Shown: positions 9,052 through 18,674, counted from the stretch's first letter. The stretch: 64,000 nt of DNA from Candidatus Poribacteria bacterium (GCA_018644665.1 JABGQA010000074.1:34648-98647); one strand, 5' to 3'. Translations and numbers: made by a program. The notes: a model not told the origin generated them from the letters alone.

Positions 9052-12000
9052 TCTCTTCCTCCTCCGACGCCTCTTCCTCGTCGGTGATGTCTTCGTCTGG
9101 GTCAGTGTCGTCGGCCGCGTCGCTGGGCGCTGAGTCCCTGTCGTCCGGCGATTGGTCAGCAGGGCCGGCGTCCGCGTCGCCCGCTTCCTGGTCGGCTGGG
9201 CGGTGGTCGCCCGGCTCGCCGTCGTCTGCCTCTGCGGCGACGGGAGCGATGTCCAGCGCGTTGACGTCATCCGCCGTCGTGTCATGGGCCTCGTCGTCGC
9301 CGAGTAGCCGTTCGTCCTCGCCGCGGCTCCCGACCCACCGTTCTATGGGGTAGAACAGCGAGAACAGGACCGGCGCGAGGAACAGGTTCGCCGCAGTGGC
9401 GCTCACCATGCCGCCGAACGTCGGCACGGCGATCGGCTTCATGAGTTCGGCGCCCGTGGTCACGCTCACCTCGGCGAGCATGATCGGCAGCAACGCCAGC
9501 ACCGTCGTCGCCGTGGTCATGATGATCGGGCGGACGCGGAGTAGACCGGCGTTGACGACGGCCTTGTCCACGCGCTCGCCTCCGCGCACGCGTTCCAACA
9601 GGTACTCGATGAATACGATGCCGTCCTCAACCGCCACGCCGAACAGCGCGATGTACCCCACCCACACGGCGGTGCTGTACTTGATGATGTACCCGCCACC
9701 GAGGGCCTCGGGGATGTGTTGCATCGCCCACTGCATCCACATGCCACCGATGAAGGCGAAGGGGATCGCCAGGAACACCGCGAACACCGCCGACGGCGAC
9801 CTGAACTTCACGTAGAGCAGGAGGAAGATCACCGCGATGCACACGGGGACCACGACCATCAGGGTGTTGCGCGCTTCGAGTTCGGCTTCGTACTGGCCGC
9901 TGATGGAGTAGAAGTATCCCTGCGGGAGCGTCGGCTTGATGACCTCGTCCAGCTTCTGCTGAGCCACTTGTACGAAGTCCACCAGCCCAACCTTGTCGAC
10001 GTCCACGTCGCAGAAGACCCTCGAGAACAGCAACGTGTTCTCGCTGGCTATCTTGGCGGGCCCGGGGCGACGCTCGAACCGCACGAGTTGCTGCAGCGGG
10101 ATGTGCTGCCCCATTGGCGACGGCACCAGCACCCGGCGCAGCGCCTCCACGTTGTCGCGCAGTTCGCGCTTGTAGCGCACGCGGATCGGGAATCGCTCGC
10201 GTCCCTCGACGGTTTCGGTCAGGTTCATGCCGCCGATGGCCGTCATCACGATCTGCTGGACGACCCCTATCTTGATGCCGTAGCGCGCCGCCGCCTCGCG
10301 GTCGATGTGGAACTCCAGGTACGGCTTGTTGCCGATCCTCTCGGCGTACGGCCCCTTGGCTCCGTCGATCTTCGCCAACTCCTGCTCGATCCGCACCGCG
10401 ATCTGCTCGACTACGGCGAGATCCGAGCCGAACACCTTGATGCCGATGGGCGTCTGGATGCCCGTCGCGAGCATGTCGATTCGGTTGCGGATGGGTTGAG
10501 TCATGATCGGCGACACGCCCGGCAGGCGGGTCGCTTCGGTGATGTCGGCGATGAGCTCGCCGCGCTTCTTGGCGCGGAACAGGTCGTCGTGGATGAGCGT
10601 CGGCTCCATGTCCTGCGCGACGCCGTGGAGCGCGGTCTCATACGCGGGCTCGCCCAGCATTTCCTCTACGCCCAGGCGCGTGACGATGGCTTCGGTGAGC
10701 GACCGCAGCAGCCAGACTCGGTACAGCCGCTCGCGGTCCTCCACGGTCAGCTTCCGATTGTGGAACTCCGCCGCAAGTCCATCGATCCGCTTGGCCGCTT
10801 CATCTGCCACGGCCGCGGCGAAGGCCTCGTCGACGCGCGCGGCGTGTTCGTCGGCGATGATGCCGTCCGACATGAGCCGCGTGGCTACCTGTCTGGCGAG
10901 TTCTGTCGCGGCCGCCTCATGCACGCGTCTGCGGGGCCAGTCGTTCGGATCGTCCACGTTGACGATCGTCTCGAACATGCCGATGGGCGCAGGGTCGGTC
11001 GGCGTGGATGCCCGGCCGAGCTTGCCGACGACTCCCGTCACCTCTGGGAAGCGACTGATGATCATGTCCTGCTTCGCGAGCACGTCCTGCGTCTGCGTAA
11101 TCGATGCGCCGGGGAGCAGCACCGGCATGAAGAGCAGGTCGCCCTCGTTGAGAGGCGGCATGAACTCCTGCCCGATGTTCTTGTGCAGCGGCGTCAGGGG
11201 CAGACTTACACTGAACGCTGCCACGGCGATCCCAACGACAGCCAGCTTTGTCCATACGTTCCGCACGCTCAGCCGGATGAGCGGCCCGTACGCGGCCTTC
11301 AGCAGCCACGTGAGCCCCTGCGCCAACTTCGTTAGCGGCCATGTCGGCAGCGCGAGGGCGCGGCCAACCGGCCCGCGACGGCGCGTCGTGTCCGGCAGGA
11401 TGACGGAGGCCAACGCCGGGACGAGGCTTATGGCGACGAGCGCCGCGCCGAGCATCGCGAAGGTCTTCGTGAACGCGAGCGGCTTGAACAGCTTGCCCGC
11501 CTGTCCCGTCAGCGAGAACACCGGGACAAACGCCACGATGATGATGATCATGGCGAAGAATATGGGCGGCCCCACTTCCTTCGCCGCCTGCGTGACAACC
11601 TGCGCCTTCGACTTGCCCTCGTGGGGCTCGCCGAGGAGGCGCGTGATGTTTTCGGTCATCACGATGCCGGCGTCGACCATCACGCCGATCGCGATCGCGA
11701 TGCCGGCCATCGACATGATGTCCGAGGGCAGGCCCATCGACTGCATGCCGAGGAACGCAAGGAGAACGCCGAGAGGCAGGACGATGGCGATGAGGATGCT
11801 GCTCGTCACCTGACCGAGGAAGATGAGAATCACCGCCGCGGCGACGATCACCTCCTCGATCAGCGTCTCCTTAAGCGTGTCCGTGGCGCGGTGGATGAGG
11901 TGGCTGCGGTCATAGAACGGGACGATGCGGACGCCCGGCGGCAGACCCGGCTCGACCTCGGCGATTCGCTCCTTGACGCTCTCGATCACGCGAAGAGGGT

Positions 12001-12955
12001 TGTCGCCATATCGCATCAGGACGACGCCACCGGTGGCGGGGACTCCCGCGCGGTCCAACGCGCCCCGCCGGAAGTCAGGCCCTTCGGTGACCGTGCCGAG
12101 GTTCTTCACGTAGATCGGCACGCCGTTCTTGGCCGAGATGACGATGTTCTCGATGTCCTCGATCGACTGGATGAATCCCAGCCCACGGATGAGGAACTCC
12201 ATGCCGCCCTCTTCGACGACTTTCGCGCCCACGTCCACGTTGCTCGCGCGGACGCTGTTGAAGACCGCGGACAGTGGCACGTCGTATCCGAGCAGAGCTG
12301 CGGGGTCGATGTCGATCTGGTACTGCTTGACGTGGCCGCCGACGGACGCGACCTCGGACACGCCGTCCGACGCCGCGAGGTAGTACCGCACCGTCCAGTC
12401 CTGGAGCGTACGCAGTTCGTGGAGTTCCAGCTCCGACGGGACGAGTGGACCGCCGCCCTCGGGGCAGTCGCCGGGATCGGCGTATCGCGCCGTCGGATGG
12501 TCCGGGCAGTAGTACCCGTTCTCAACGGTGTACCACAGCACCTGACCGATGCCCGTGGCATCCGGGCCCAGCACCGGCACGACGCCCGTCGGCATGTCCT
12601 TCTGGGCGACGTTCATCCGCTCCAGAACCCGCGTGCGCGCCCAGTAGAAGTCGACGTCGTCTTCGAAGATGATGTTGATGTAGCCGAAGCTGAACATGGA
12701 CGTCGAGCGGACGTCCTTCACGTCCGGGATGCCCAGCATGGCGACGCCGAGGGGGTAGATCACCTGGTCCTCGATGTCGCGAGGGCTGCGCCCGGGCCAG
12801 TCGGCGAAGACGATCACCTGGTTCTCGCCGATGTCCGGGATCGCGTCTACCGGCGTGTTCTTCATCGCCCACCACGACGCCATGGTCAGGAGCGCGAAGG
12901 CGGCGAAGACCAGCAGGCGGTTCGCCATGCAGATGTCGATGATGCGATTGATCAT
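9041..12955 (-). CDS. cusA: CusA/CzcA-type heavy-metal RND efflux pump with CPDHP insertion and acidic tail
   Basis: 1304 residues against about 1040-1050 for usual HME-RND pumps. The N-terminal helix (MINRIIDICMANRLLV), IPDIGENQVIVFADWPGRSP and twelve predicted membrane segments match the CusA/CzcA family, the inner-membrane proton/metal antiporter of a tripartite pump. Two oddities are visible. Residues ~146-178 hold an insertion, YYCPDHPTARYADPGDCPE, resembling the CPMHP metal-binding modules of the adjacent adaptor. The last ~95 residues form a cytoplasmic tail dominated by Asp/Glu. Together these account for only part of the extra length. Metal specificity (Cu/Ag versus Zn/Co/Cd) is not resolved. 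Confidence 0.93.
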   Translation of the reverse strand: MINRIIDICMANRLLVFAAFALLTMASWWAMKNTPVDAIPDIGENQVIVFADWPGRSPRDIEDQVIYPLGVAMLGIPDVKDVRSTSMFSFGYINIIFEDDVDFYWARTRVLERMNVAQKDMPTGVVPVLGPDATGIGQVLWYTVENGYYCPDHPTARYADPGDCPEGGGPLVPSELELHELRTLQDWTVRYYLAASDGVSEVASVGGHVKQYQIDIDPAALLGYDVPLSAVFNSVRASNVDVGAKVVEEGGMEFLIRGLGFIQSIEDIENIVISAKNGVPIYVKNLGTVTEGPDFRRGALDRAGVPATGGVVLMRYGDNPLRVIESVKERIAEVEPGLPPGVRIVPFYDRSHLIHRATDTLKETLIEEVIVAAAVILIFLGQVTSSILIAIVLPLGVLLAFLGMQSMGLPSDIMSMAGIAIAIGVMVDAGIVMTENITRLLGEPHEGKSKAQVVTQAAKEVGPPIFFAMIIIIVAFVPVFSLTGQAGKLFKPLAFTKTFAMLGAALVAISLVPALASVILPDTTRRRGPVGRALALPTWPLTKLAQGLTWLLKAAYGPLIRLSVRNVWTKLAVVGIAVAAFSVSLPLTPLHKNIGQEFMPPLNEGDLLFMPVLLPGASITQTQDVLAKQDMIISRFPEVTGVVGKLGRASTPTDPAPIGMFETIVNVDDPNDWPRRRVHEAAATELARQVATRLMSDGIIADEHAARVDEAFAAAVADEAAKRIDGLAAEFHNRKLTVEDRERLYRVWLLRSLTEAIVTRLGVEEMLGEPAYETALHGVAQDMEPTLIHDDLFRAKKRGELIADITEATRLPGVSPIMTQPIRNRIDMLATGIQTPIGIKVFGSDLAVVEQIAVRIEQELAKIDGAKGPYAERIGNKPYLEFHIDREAAARYGIKIGVVQQIVMTAIGGMNLTETVEGRERFPIRVRYKRELRDNVEALRRVLVPSPMGQHIPLQQLVRFERRPGPAKIASENTLLFSRVFCDVDVDKVGLVDFVQVAQQKLDEVIKPTLPQGYFYSISGQYEAELEARNTLMVVVPVCIAVIFLLLYVKFRSPSAVFAVFLAIPFAFIGGMWMQWAMQHIPEALGGGYIIKYSTAVWVGYIALFGVAVEDGIVFIEYLLERVRGGERVDKAVVNAGLLRVRPIIMTTATTVLALLPIMLAEVSVTTGAELMKPIAVPTFGGMVSATAANLFLAPVLFSLFYPIERWVGSRGEDERLLGDDEAHDTTADDVNALDIAPVAAEADDGEPGDHRPADQEAGDADAGPADQSPDDRDSAPSDAADDTDPDEDITDEEEASEEEENDR

Positions 12956-12984
12956 GCGTATACCCCGTGGGGTCTCCTTCCCGC

Positions 12985-15141
12985 CTAGTGGTTGTGGACT
13001 GGCGCGGAAGAAGCCTCGTCATCGCCCAGCGCGCCACCGTACGCGCCCGAGGCGGAGCCGGTGAGTTGCGTCTGCGAGTCGAGCAGGAAGTTGCCGTTCG
13101 TTACGACGACGTCCGCGGGGTTGAGCCCCGTGACGATCGGGAAGTAACGGCGTCGACCCTTGGTCCCGCCCTCGCCGTCGGCGGCCCACGCCTCCGGGCC
13201 GACCACTACCTCTACCTGCTCGTACCCGGATGTGCCGCGATCCACGTAGACGACCTTCCGCAGGCCTGTGTCGATCACCGCGGACTTGGGCACGGCGAGC
13301 GTCTCGCCCGTCATTACAAGCGGCTTCCCGTCCTTCGGACAGAGCCCTGGGACGGTCGCGTAGTCCTCGGGGTGGTCGGGGCAGGCGTACTTGAAAACCA
13401 GCGCGGGACCACGGTGGGGCTCGGGCGCGCGCGCCATCCTGTCGCGACTCGTGTCGACCGCGTCTCTGGGCGCCGGGGCGTGGTCGTGGCCGTCGTGCGC
13501 GTCGGCGTCCGCCTCGATGAGATCCATGCCGCAGATCGGGCACTCGCCCGGAGCGTCTTCGCGAACGTCGGGGTGCATCGGGCATGTGTAAACGGCGTCG
13601 ACTTCGGCGACGTGACCCGATGCGGCGACCTCCGTCTCGACCAGGTCCATGCCGCAGATCGGACACTCGCCCGGCCCCTCGGATTGGACATCGGGGTGCA
13701 TCGGGCAGACGTAGCGCGTCTCGGTAGGGGCTTGCGCGTCGCTCGCCTCCACCTCGGTCTCGACGAGGTCCATGCCGCAGATCGGGCACTCGCCGGGCTC
13801 ATGCTGTCGTACGTCTGGGTGCATCGGGCAGACGTACATCATCTCCATGTCGGCGACGGCCGTCATCCCCGGCCGCGTCGACTCGAGGTCCATCCCGCAG
13901 ATCGCGCAGTCCGCCGGATGATCCGACGTTATCCACGGGTGCATGGGGCAGGCGTACGGCTCGTCGGGGTGCGCCTCGCGGGCGTAGATCTCGGCGAGGG
14001 TCGGTCGCAGCTTGATGGTCGCGTACATGCCGGGACGGAGTGCCCCGTCCTCGTTGGCGACCGCAATGTTCACCTTCTGTGTGCGCGTGCCGGCGTCCAT
14101 GAACGGGTAAATGTAGGCCACCTCGCCGGCGAACGACTGGCCCGGCATCGACTCGACGCTGATGTCGACCGCCTGTCCCATGTAGAGCCACGGCAACTCG
14201 TACTCGTACACGTCTGCCTTGATCCACAAGCTGCTCAGGTCCGCGATGCGGAAGAGGTTGGCTCCGCGCATCACGTGTTGGCCCTTCGCGACGTTCATAT
14301 GGATCACCGTGCCGCCGGAAGGGGCGTACAGCGGCACCGCCGTCTGGGAGACCCCACTTGCGGCAATCGCGTCGACCTGGCGAGACGTGAGGCCGAACAG
14401 CTCGAGCTTCGATCGGGCCGCGTCGACGGTGCGCTCCGCCGTCTGCCGCAGCGCGACGAGGTGGGTGGAGCCAAGACCTTCCACGCCGCGAACCGCGGAC
14501 AGGTACTCCTCCTGCGCCGCGACCAGCTCCGGGCTGTATATCGTGAGAAGCTCGTCTCCCTGGCGCACGTTCATTCCTGTGAAGTCGACCATGAGCGTCT
14601 CAATCCACCCGGATATCCTCGTCGACGCGTAGGCCAGGCTCGTTTCGTCGTACTCCAGCGCGCCGACCGTGCGGATCTCGCGCTCCAGCGTGCGGAACGC
14701 CACCTCCTCGGTTCGTATCGGTAGCAGGTCGCGCTGTCGGTCGGTGAGCGTGAGGCCTTCGCCCTCGTAGATCGGAATGAGGTCCATGCTGCACACGGGA
14801 CAGGAGCCGGGCTCCGCCATCTGTACCGACGGGTGCATCACGCAGGTCCAGTACCGGATGGTCTGGCCGTCGTCCTCGGTCACCGCGACGAGGCCGTGCT
14901 CCGCATGGTCCTCCGCGGTCTCTCCCATGGGCATTCCCGCCGCCATCGCGGCGTCCGATTCGGTGGCCGTGGGCTTGTCCGGGGCGTCCCCGGCTTGCAT
15001 CTCCGTCATCACCGTTCCGTCCGCCGTCGCGTCGTGTCCCTCGTGGGTGTCGGCCGGCTCTCCGCCGCCGCACGCGGCGAACACGGCCACAACGAAGCTC
15101 AATGCAACCGCCACGCCCGCGCCGCTTCTGTGCGCCATCAT
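12985..15141 (-). CDS. cusB: CusB-like periplasmic adaptor with six heavy-metal-binding modules
   Basis: 718 residues. The lipoprotein signal ends FAACGGG, with the lipidated Cys near residue 24. One HMBD module (WTCVMHP...CPVCSMDL) sits at ~98-125. The lipoyl/hairpin/beta-barrel adaptor core covers ~130-390 (ISGWIETLMVDFTGMNVRQG; VYAPSGGTV-like segment). Four canonical HMBD modules (YxCPMHP...CxICGMDL) follow at ~395-540, then a degenerate one (YACPDHP...CPKDGKPL) at ~584-612 and a membrane-proximal domain. His-rich stretches lie near both ends. Usual CusB proteins have at most one or two HMBDs. ATGA overlap with the upstream TolC gene. Confidence 0.93.
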   Translation of the reverse strand: MMAHRSGAGVAVALSFVVAVFAACGGGEPADTHEGHDATADGTVMTEMQAGDAPDKPTATESDAAMAAGMPMGETAEDHAEHGLVAVTEDDGQTIRYWTCVMHPSVQMAEPGSCPVCSMDLIPIYEGEGLTLTDRQRDLLPIRTEEVAFRTLEREIRTVGALEYDETSLAYASTRISGWIETLMVDFTGMNVRQGDELLTIYSPELVAAQEEYLSAVRGVEGLGSTHLVALRQTAERTVDAARSKLELFGLTSRQVDAIAASGVSQTAVPLYAPSGGTVIHMNVAKGQHVMRGANLFRIADLSSLWIKADVYEYELPWLYMGQAVDISVESMPGQSFAGEVAYIYPFMDAGTRTQKVNIAVANEDGALRPGMYATIKLRPTLAEIYAREAHPDEPYACPMHPWITSDHPADCAICGMDLESTRPGMTAVADMEMMYVCPMHPDVRQHEPGECPICGMDLVETEVEASDAQAPTETRYVCPMHPDVQSEGPGECPICGMDLVETEVAASGHVAEVDAVYTCPMHPDVREDAPGECPICGMDLIEADADAHDGHDHAPAPRDAVDTSRDRMARAPEPHRGPALVFKYACPDHPEDYATVPGLCPKDGKPLVMTGETLAVPKSAVIDTGLRKVVYVDRGTSGYEQVEVVVGPEAWAADGEGGTKGRRRYFPIVTGLNPADVVVTNGNFLLDSQTQLTGSASGAYGGALGDDEASSAPVHNH
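13300..13965 (-). repeat. Tandem heavy-metal-binding (CPMHP) module array inside the adaptor gene
   Basis: Five consecutive repeats of ~40 codons (four canonical, one degenerate) encode C-P-M-H-P ... C-x-I-C-G-M-D-L. A sixth, separated copy lies upstream, near 14770-14850. The modules sit between the beta-barrel and membrane-proximal parts of the adaptor. Boundaries are approximate. Confidence 0.85.
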
Positions 15142-16733
15142 CGCTCATCCCCCGTCGCGCTAAGATCGTCCAGGTCCAAAGGCTTCCGTGGCGCGGCCGA
15201 CCCGAGCGCCCTGTCGAGTTCCGCCAGGTGGGTGCGGTGATCTCGCAGAGCCGCCTGCTCTCCCAACTGGATGCGTAGCAGCGTCCGCTCCGCGTCCAGG
15301 AGCGTAACGAAGTCCACGCGCGCCGTCTGATATGCCGTGCTCGCGGCGTCCAGCGCCTGTAGCGCCTGCGGCAGCAACGAGTTGCGGTGCAAGGCAACGC
15401 TCCGCCGGGCGCGGTCCATGCCGAAGTGATGCTTCCGAATCGCGAGTTCTGTCATGTTCGTCATGCCCGCGAGCATCTCCTCCATCGCGGAGAGCCTTAC
15501 CTCGACTTCACGAACGTACGCCGTCCCTGTGGCGAAGCTCGTCGCGTTCGCCAGATTGGGTGTGCGCTGACTCTGGAACGTCGGAGGCATCGGCTTCGTG
15601 CCGCTGCTGAGCTTCATCCGGTCCTCGAAGTAGCTCGCGCCGAGCGTGAAGTCGGGATAGGTCATGCGCGTGGCCATCTCGATCATGAGGCCCATGCGGG
15701 CGATCATCAGGCGTTGCTTCTGTAGCTCCTGCGCGTCCTTCGCCCCGGCCGCGTACAGGTCCACCAGGGACGGGGTGACATCGGCGTCCTCAATGGGAAC
15801 AGGCGCGCCCAGGGGCGCGTCGGCGCGGCGGTCGAGGAGCGTGTTCAGTCGCGCCACTATCAGCTCACGCTGCTCCTCCAGGGTCAGGATGCTGTCCGCG
15901 AGGCGAGCCAGCTCAACCTGTCCCATGATGACGCTGTGGTATTTGCCGATGCCGACTCGCAGCTTCGCCTGGGCGATGTAGATCATCTGGTCCAGCAGAT
16001 CCTGGGCCTCGCCGTTGATGCGGATAGCCTCGCGGACGAACAGGTAGTCGTAGTACGCGACGCGCACGGCCGTCACGACATCGCGTGTCGCGATGTCCAC
16101 GTCCCGCTCTGCGACGCGCACATCCTCGGTGACGATGCGCCCCTTCAAGGCCAGGCCATCCGGGAAGGGGTACCTCATCGCCATCATCTCTTTCTGGCGA
16201 GGCTTCCCGACCGCCGTCATGAGCTGCTTGGTGAAGGCGTTGTACCGGAGGAGCGTGTCGTCGAGGTAGGAGACCTGCGAGTACTGCTCCAGCTTCGACC
16301 GCATCTTCTCCCGCGCCGCGCGGATGCCCGGGTTCCACAAGACCGCGAGCGCCGTCACGTCGTCCAGCGATGCTCCGTCGCCCAGCAGGGCCTCCGCGGC
16401 GTCGCGATCATCGGCGAGGGCCGCGTATCCCGACATGGTCTCAGCGTCAGGAGCGTAGAACTGGGACGGCGACGCCGTGTGGCTGTCCAGCGCCTCGGTC
16501 CACCTCTCCTTCTGGGCCGCGAGTTTCTGACGCGCCGCTTCCCAGTCAGATCTGTCGGGCGCGACGGCGTCGGTTGTCTCGGTCTTCGGGTCAGTTTGGG
16601 CCACGTAGTACGCGCCACGGCTGGCCGTCTCGTACGCGTCCACGAGACTCTGGTACTGGATCGCCGGGTTCTTCGCGCAGCCGACGAGCATCAGGACTGC
16701 GCCGACTACGGCGAGCGCGGTTGGAGTCCTCAT
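15138..16733 (-). CDS. TolC-family outer-membrane efflux lipoprotein (second copy)
   Basis: 531 residues from ATG 16733, which overlaps the preceding TolC gene by ATGA. The N-terminus is a lipoprotein signal (VGAVLMLVGCAKNP). The body has the two long helical-hairpin repeats of outer-membrane factors (ALAVLWNPGIRAAREKM; the Gln/Ala-rich C-terminal hairpin QALQALDAASTAYQTARVDF). It forms the outer-membrane channel of the tripartite metal pump. The upstream in-frame extension to 17144 is only open frame within the neighbouring gene. Confidence 0.88.
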   Translation of the reverse strand: MRTPTALAVVGAVLMLVGCAKNPAIQYQSLVDAYETASRGAYYVAQTDPKTETTDAVAPDRSDWEAARQKLAAQKERWTEALDSHTASPSQFYAPDAETMSGYAALADDRDAAEALLGDGASLDDVTALAVLWNPGIRAAREKMRSKLEQYSQVSYLDDTLLRYNAFTKQLMTAVGKPRQKEMMAMRYPFPDGLALKGRIVTEDVRVAERDVDIATRDVVTAVRVAYYDYLFVREAIRINGEAQDLLDQMIYIAQAKLRVGIGKYHSVIMGQVELARLADSILTLEEQRELIVARLNTLLDRRADAPLGAPVPIEDADVTPSLVDLYAAGAKDAQELQKQRLMIARMGLMIEMATRMTYPDFTLGASYFEDRMKLSSGTKPMPPTFQSQRTPNLANATSFATGTAYVREVEVRLSAMEEMLAGMTNMTELAIRKHHFGMDRARRSVALHRNSLLPQALQALDAASTAYQTARVDFVTLLDAERTLLRIQLGEQAALRDHRTHLAELDRALGSAAPRKPLDLDDLSATGDER

Positions 16734-18118
16734 GGTCGGTCCTCCTCGGTCACGGGCCGATCCAGGGACACGCCCGCGATGCGTTCGAGGCGCGCGACGT
16801 TCTGTCGGTGATCCGCAAGCGCGCGGAGGCGGGCGAGGTTGAAGTTGAGCCAGACGCTCTGGGTTTCGAGGAACGCCGCGACCGACTTGGGACTGCTCTC
16901 GGTCCACGCCTCGGCCTCGGCCATCGCCTGCTCCGCCTGCGGGATCAGCGTCTCCTCGTAGAGTTCCACAAGGCGCCGCGCGTTCTCCGCGCGGAAGTAG
17001 ACCTTGCGGATGTCCGACGACGTCTTCGCCTCGATGGCGCGGACGCGGTTCGCGGCAGCGTCGCGGGCGAATTCGGCCTCGCGGATGGCGCTGTCGTTCT
17101 TGTCGGAGTTCCACGGGATCGACACGCCGACGCCGACCGTCCACGGGTTCTTCCCGCTGTCGTCCGCTCCCGGCATCGGGGAGCCGCCGGTCTCGATCGT
17201 CATCAGGTCGAGCTTGAACATCGGCATCGTCTTGAGTGCGGCCAAGGCCTCGCCTCTCTCGGCCTTCTCGACCATGAGCCGCGCGATGCGCAACTCCAGG
17301 CGACTCCCCAGCGCTGCCGTGTCCAGTTCGTCCGGTGTGAGGGTGAGCGGCGCATGCGGCGCGATGACCGGCTCTCCGAGGTCCGTGTCCGGCGCGACGG
17401 TGAGGAGCGACCTCAGGTTCGCGCGCTCGACCTCGGCAAGCTCCAGCAGGAGTATCCGGTCGTATTCGAGCTGCGCCAGTTGGCTCTGCGCCTTCTGCAC
17501 GTCGGCTAGTGTCGCCTCGCCGACCGCGTACTTCGTCGCGGCGACGGTCGCGATGTGCGCGAGCAACTCGTGGTTCTGTTCCGTCAACGCCGCGGCGCGG
17601 CGCAGGTACCCAAGCTCCGTGTACGAGACCTTGGTGTCGACGATGAGATCGCGAATCACCTTCTCGTAGTTGGCGCGGGCGATGTCGGCCGCGGCGTCCA
17701 CGATCCTACCGGCAGCGTCAAGTGTCCCTGGGTACGGGAACGACTGCGTGAGACGGAGCTTGTGCCTCTGCGGGCCGACGCGAGTCTCCACGCTTCGGAC
17801 GTACAGGCTGTACATGCCCATTGGGTCGGGCAGCGCCGTAACCTGCGGGCGCCGCTCGATGCCGGCGCGCCACTGCGCGCGCGCGGCGGCCACGCTCGGA
17901 CTGCGGTCCACGGCGAGGCGGATGACCCGCGACAGAGTCATCTCGTCGACCAGGTTCGGCGAGGTCGCCGACGGATCGGCGACCTCTCCAGCCATGGATC
18001 GGGAAGCGACCACGAACGACATCGCGGCGAATGCGGCGACGCCGAGCGACAACCCCCAACCGACCTTACAGCGAGACAGGCGGCGTAGTGATGACAACGG
18101 CAACTTTCTGCTCCCCAT
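16730..18118 (-). CDS. TolC-family outer-membrane efflux protein (first copy)
   Basis: 462 residues. A basic n-region and hydrophobic stretch (LGVAAFAAMSFVVASRSMAG) give a signal peptide. Two TolC repeats follow (LSRVIRLAVDRSPSVAAARAQ; FAVGEATLADVQKAQSQL-like), with KLRLTQSFPYPGTLDAAG typical of CusC/CzcC. The ATG at 18118 lies within the previous gene (53-base overlap) with only a weak ribosome site. A TTG further in, after the previous stop, is an alternative, but it would start inside the signal peptide. Two tandem TolC genes in one pump operon are unusual. Confidence 0.87.
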   Translation of the reverse strand: MGSRKLPLSSLRRLSRCKVGWGLSLGVAAFAAMSFVVASRSMAGEVADPSATSPNLVDEMTLSRVIRLAVDRSPSVAAARAQWRAGIERRPQVTALPDPMGMYSLYVRSVETRVGPQRHKLRLTQSFPYPGTLDAAGRIVDAAADIARANYEKVIRDLIVDTKVSYTELGYLRRAAALTEQNHELLAHIATVAATKYAVGEATLADVQKAQSQLAQLEYDRILLLELAEVERANLRSLLTVAPDTDLGEPVIAPHAPLTLTPDELDTAALGSRLELRIARLMVEKAERGEALAALKTMPMFKLDLMTIETGGSPMPGADDSGKNPWTVGVGVSIPWNSDKNDSAIREAEFARDAAANRVRAIEAKTSSDIRKVYFRAENARRLVELYEETLIPQAEQAMAEAEAWTESSPKSVAAFLETQSVWLNFNLARLRALADHRQNVARLERIAGVSLDRPVTEEDRP

Positions 18119-18674
18119 CGCCCTGCGCGGTGATTGCGGCGTCGTAGGTCTTCATCATCTCGTTGCGCTTGAGCGCCGTGGCGGACATGGCGCCGTCCGG
18201 CCCCACGACGTGCAGCGCGAGACCCGCGCCATCCAGCGCCGGCTCCGTGTCGCCCTCGGTCACCCAGACGGTGACGTGGTGCGTCGTGCCCGCGAGCTTG
18301 GCCGCGTCGACCATGCGACCCATACCCATCGACTTCATCATCTGCACGTACTCGTCCTTCGTGAGGACGCTCATGTGGACGACGAGGTCGCCGAGTGTGG
18401 ATGTCTTGTAGTAGCGCGCCGGGTCTTCGAGGAACATGTCGGCCTGCGCCTGCGTGCAGAAGAACAGGGCGGTGTCGGCATGTTCCACCTTCACCATGCC
18501 CGACGCCTTCATCTTCATGCCGTCGATGGGGCAGCGGGCCTTCATGTCTGGGGTTGTCGTGTCCCCCGCGTGGGCATCGTGTGCGGGTGCGGCGTGGTCA
18601 TGTTGAGCGTAGGCGGCCGCCGTGATCAGTCCTGTGGCGCCGAGGGTGAGCGCGAGGGCGCGAAGTAGCGTCAT
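18066..18674 (-). CDS. Exported YHS/NosL-like metal-site protein
   Basis: 202 residues from ATG 18674 (GGGAG eight to nine bases upstream). The signal peptide ends AAAYAQ, followed by a His-rich stretch (HDHAAPAHDAHAG) suited to binding Cu or Zn. Residues ~50-95 resemble a YHS/TRASH-type metal motif (RCPIDGMKMKASG...FFCTQAQADMFL). The C-terminal beta-domain is of unknown type. An in-frame ATG 15 bases upstream has no ribosome site. The likely role is a periplasmic metal chaperone or sensor feeding the pump; this is inference from motif and operon. Confidence 0.75.
   Translation of the reverse strand: MTLLRALALTLGATGLITAAAYAQHDHAAPAHDAHAGDTTTPDMKARCPIDGMKMKASGMVKVEHADTALFFCTQAQADMFLEDPARYYKTSTLGDLVVHMSVLTKDEYVQMMKSMGMGRMVDAAKLAGTTHHVTVWVTEGDTEPALDGAGLALHVVGPDGAMSATALKRNEMMKTYDAAITAQGDGEQKVAVVITTPPVSL

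Noticed and set aside
9716..11335. 539-codon plus-strand frame opposite the RND pump
   Set aside because: Arg/His/Asp-rich antisense shadow with no domain; GC-rich DNA often leaves such frames open.
16734..17144. N-terminal extension of the second TolC protein
   Set aside because: It lies wholly within the preceding gene; the lipoprotein signal at 16733 with ATGA coupling is the natural start.
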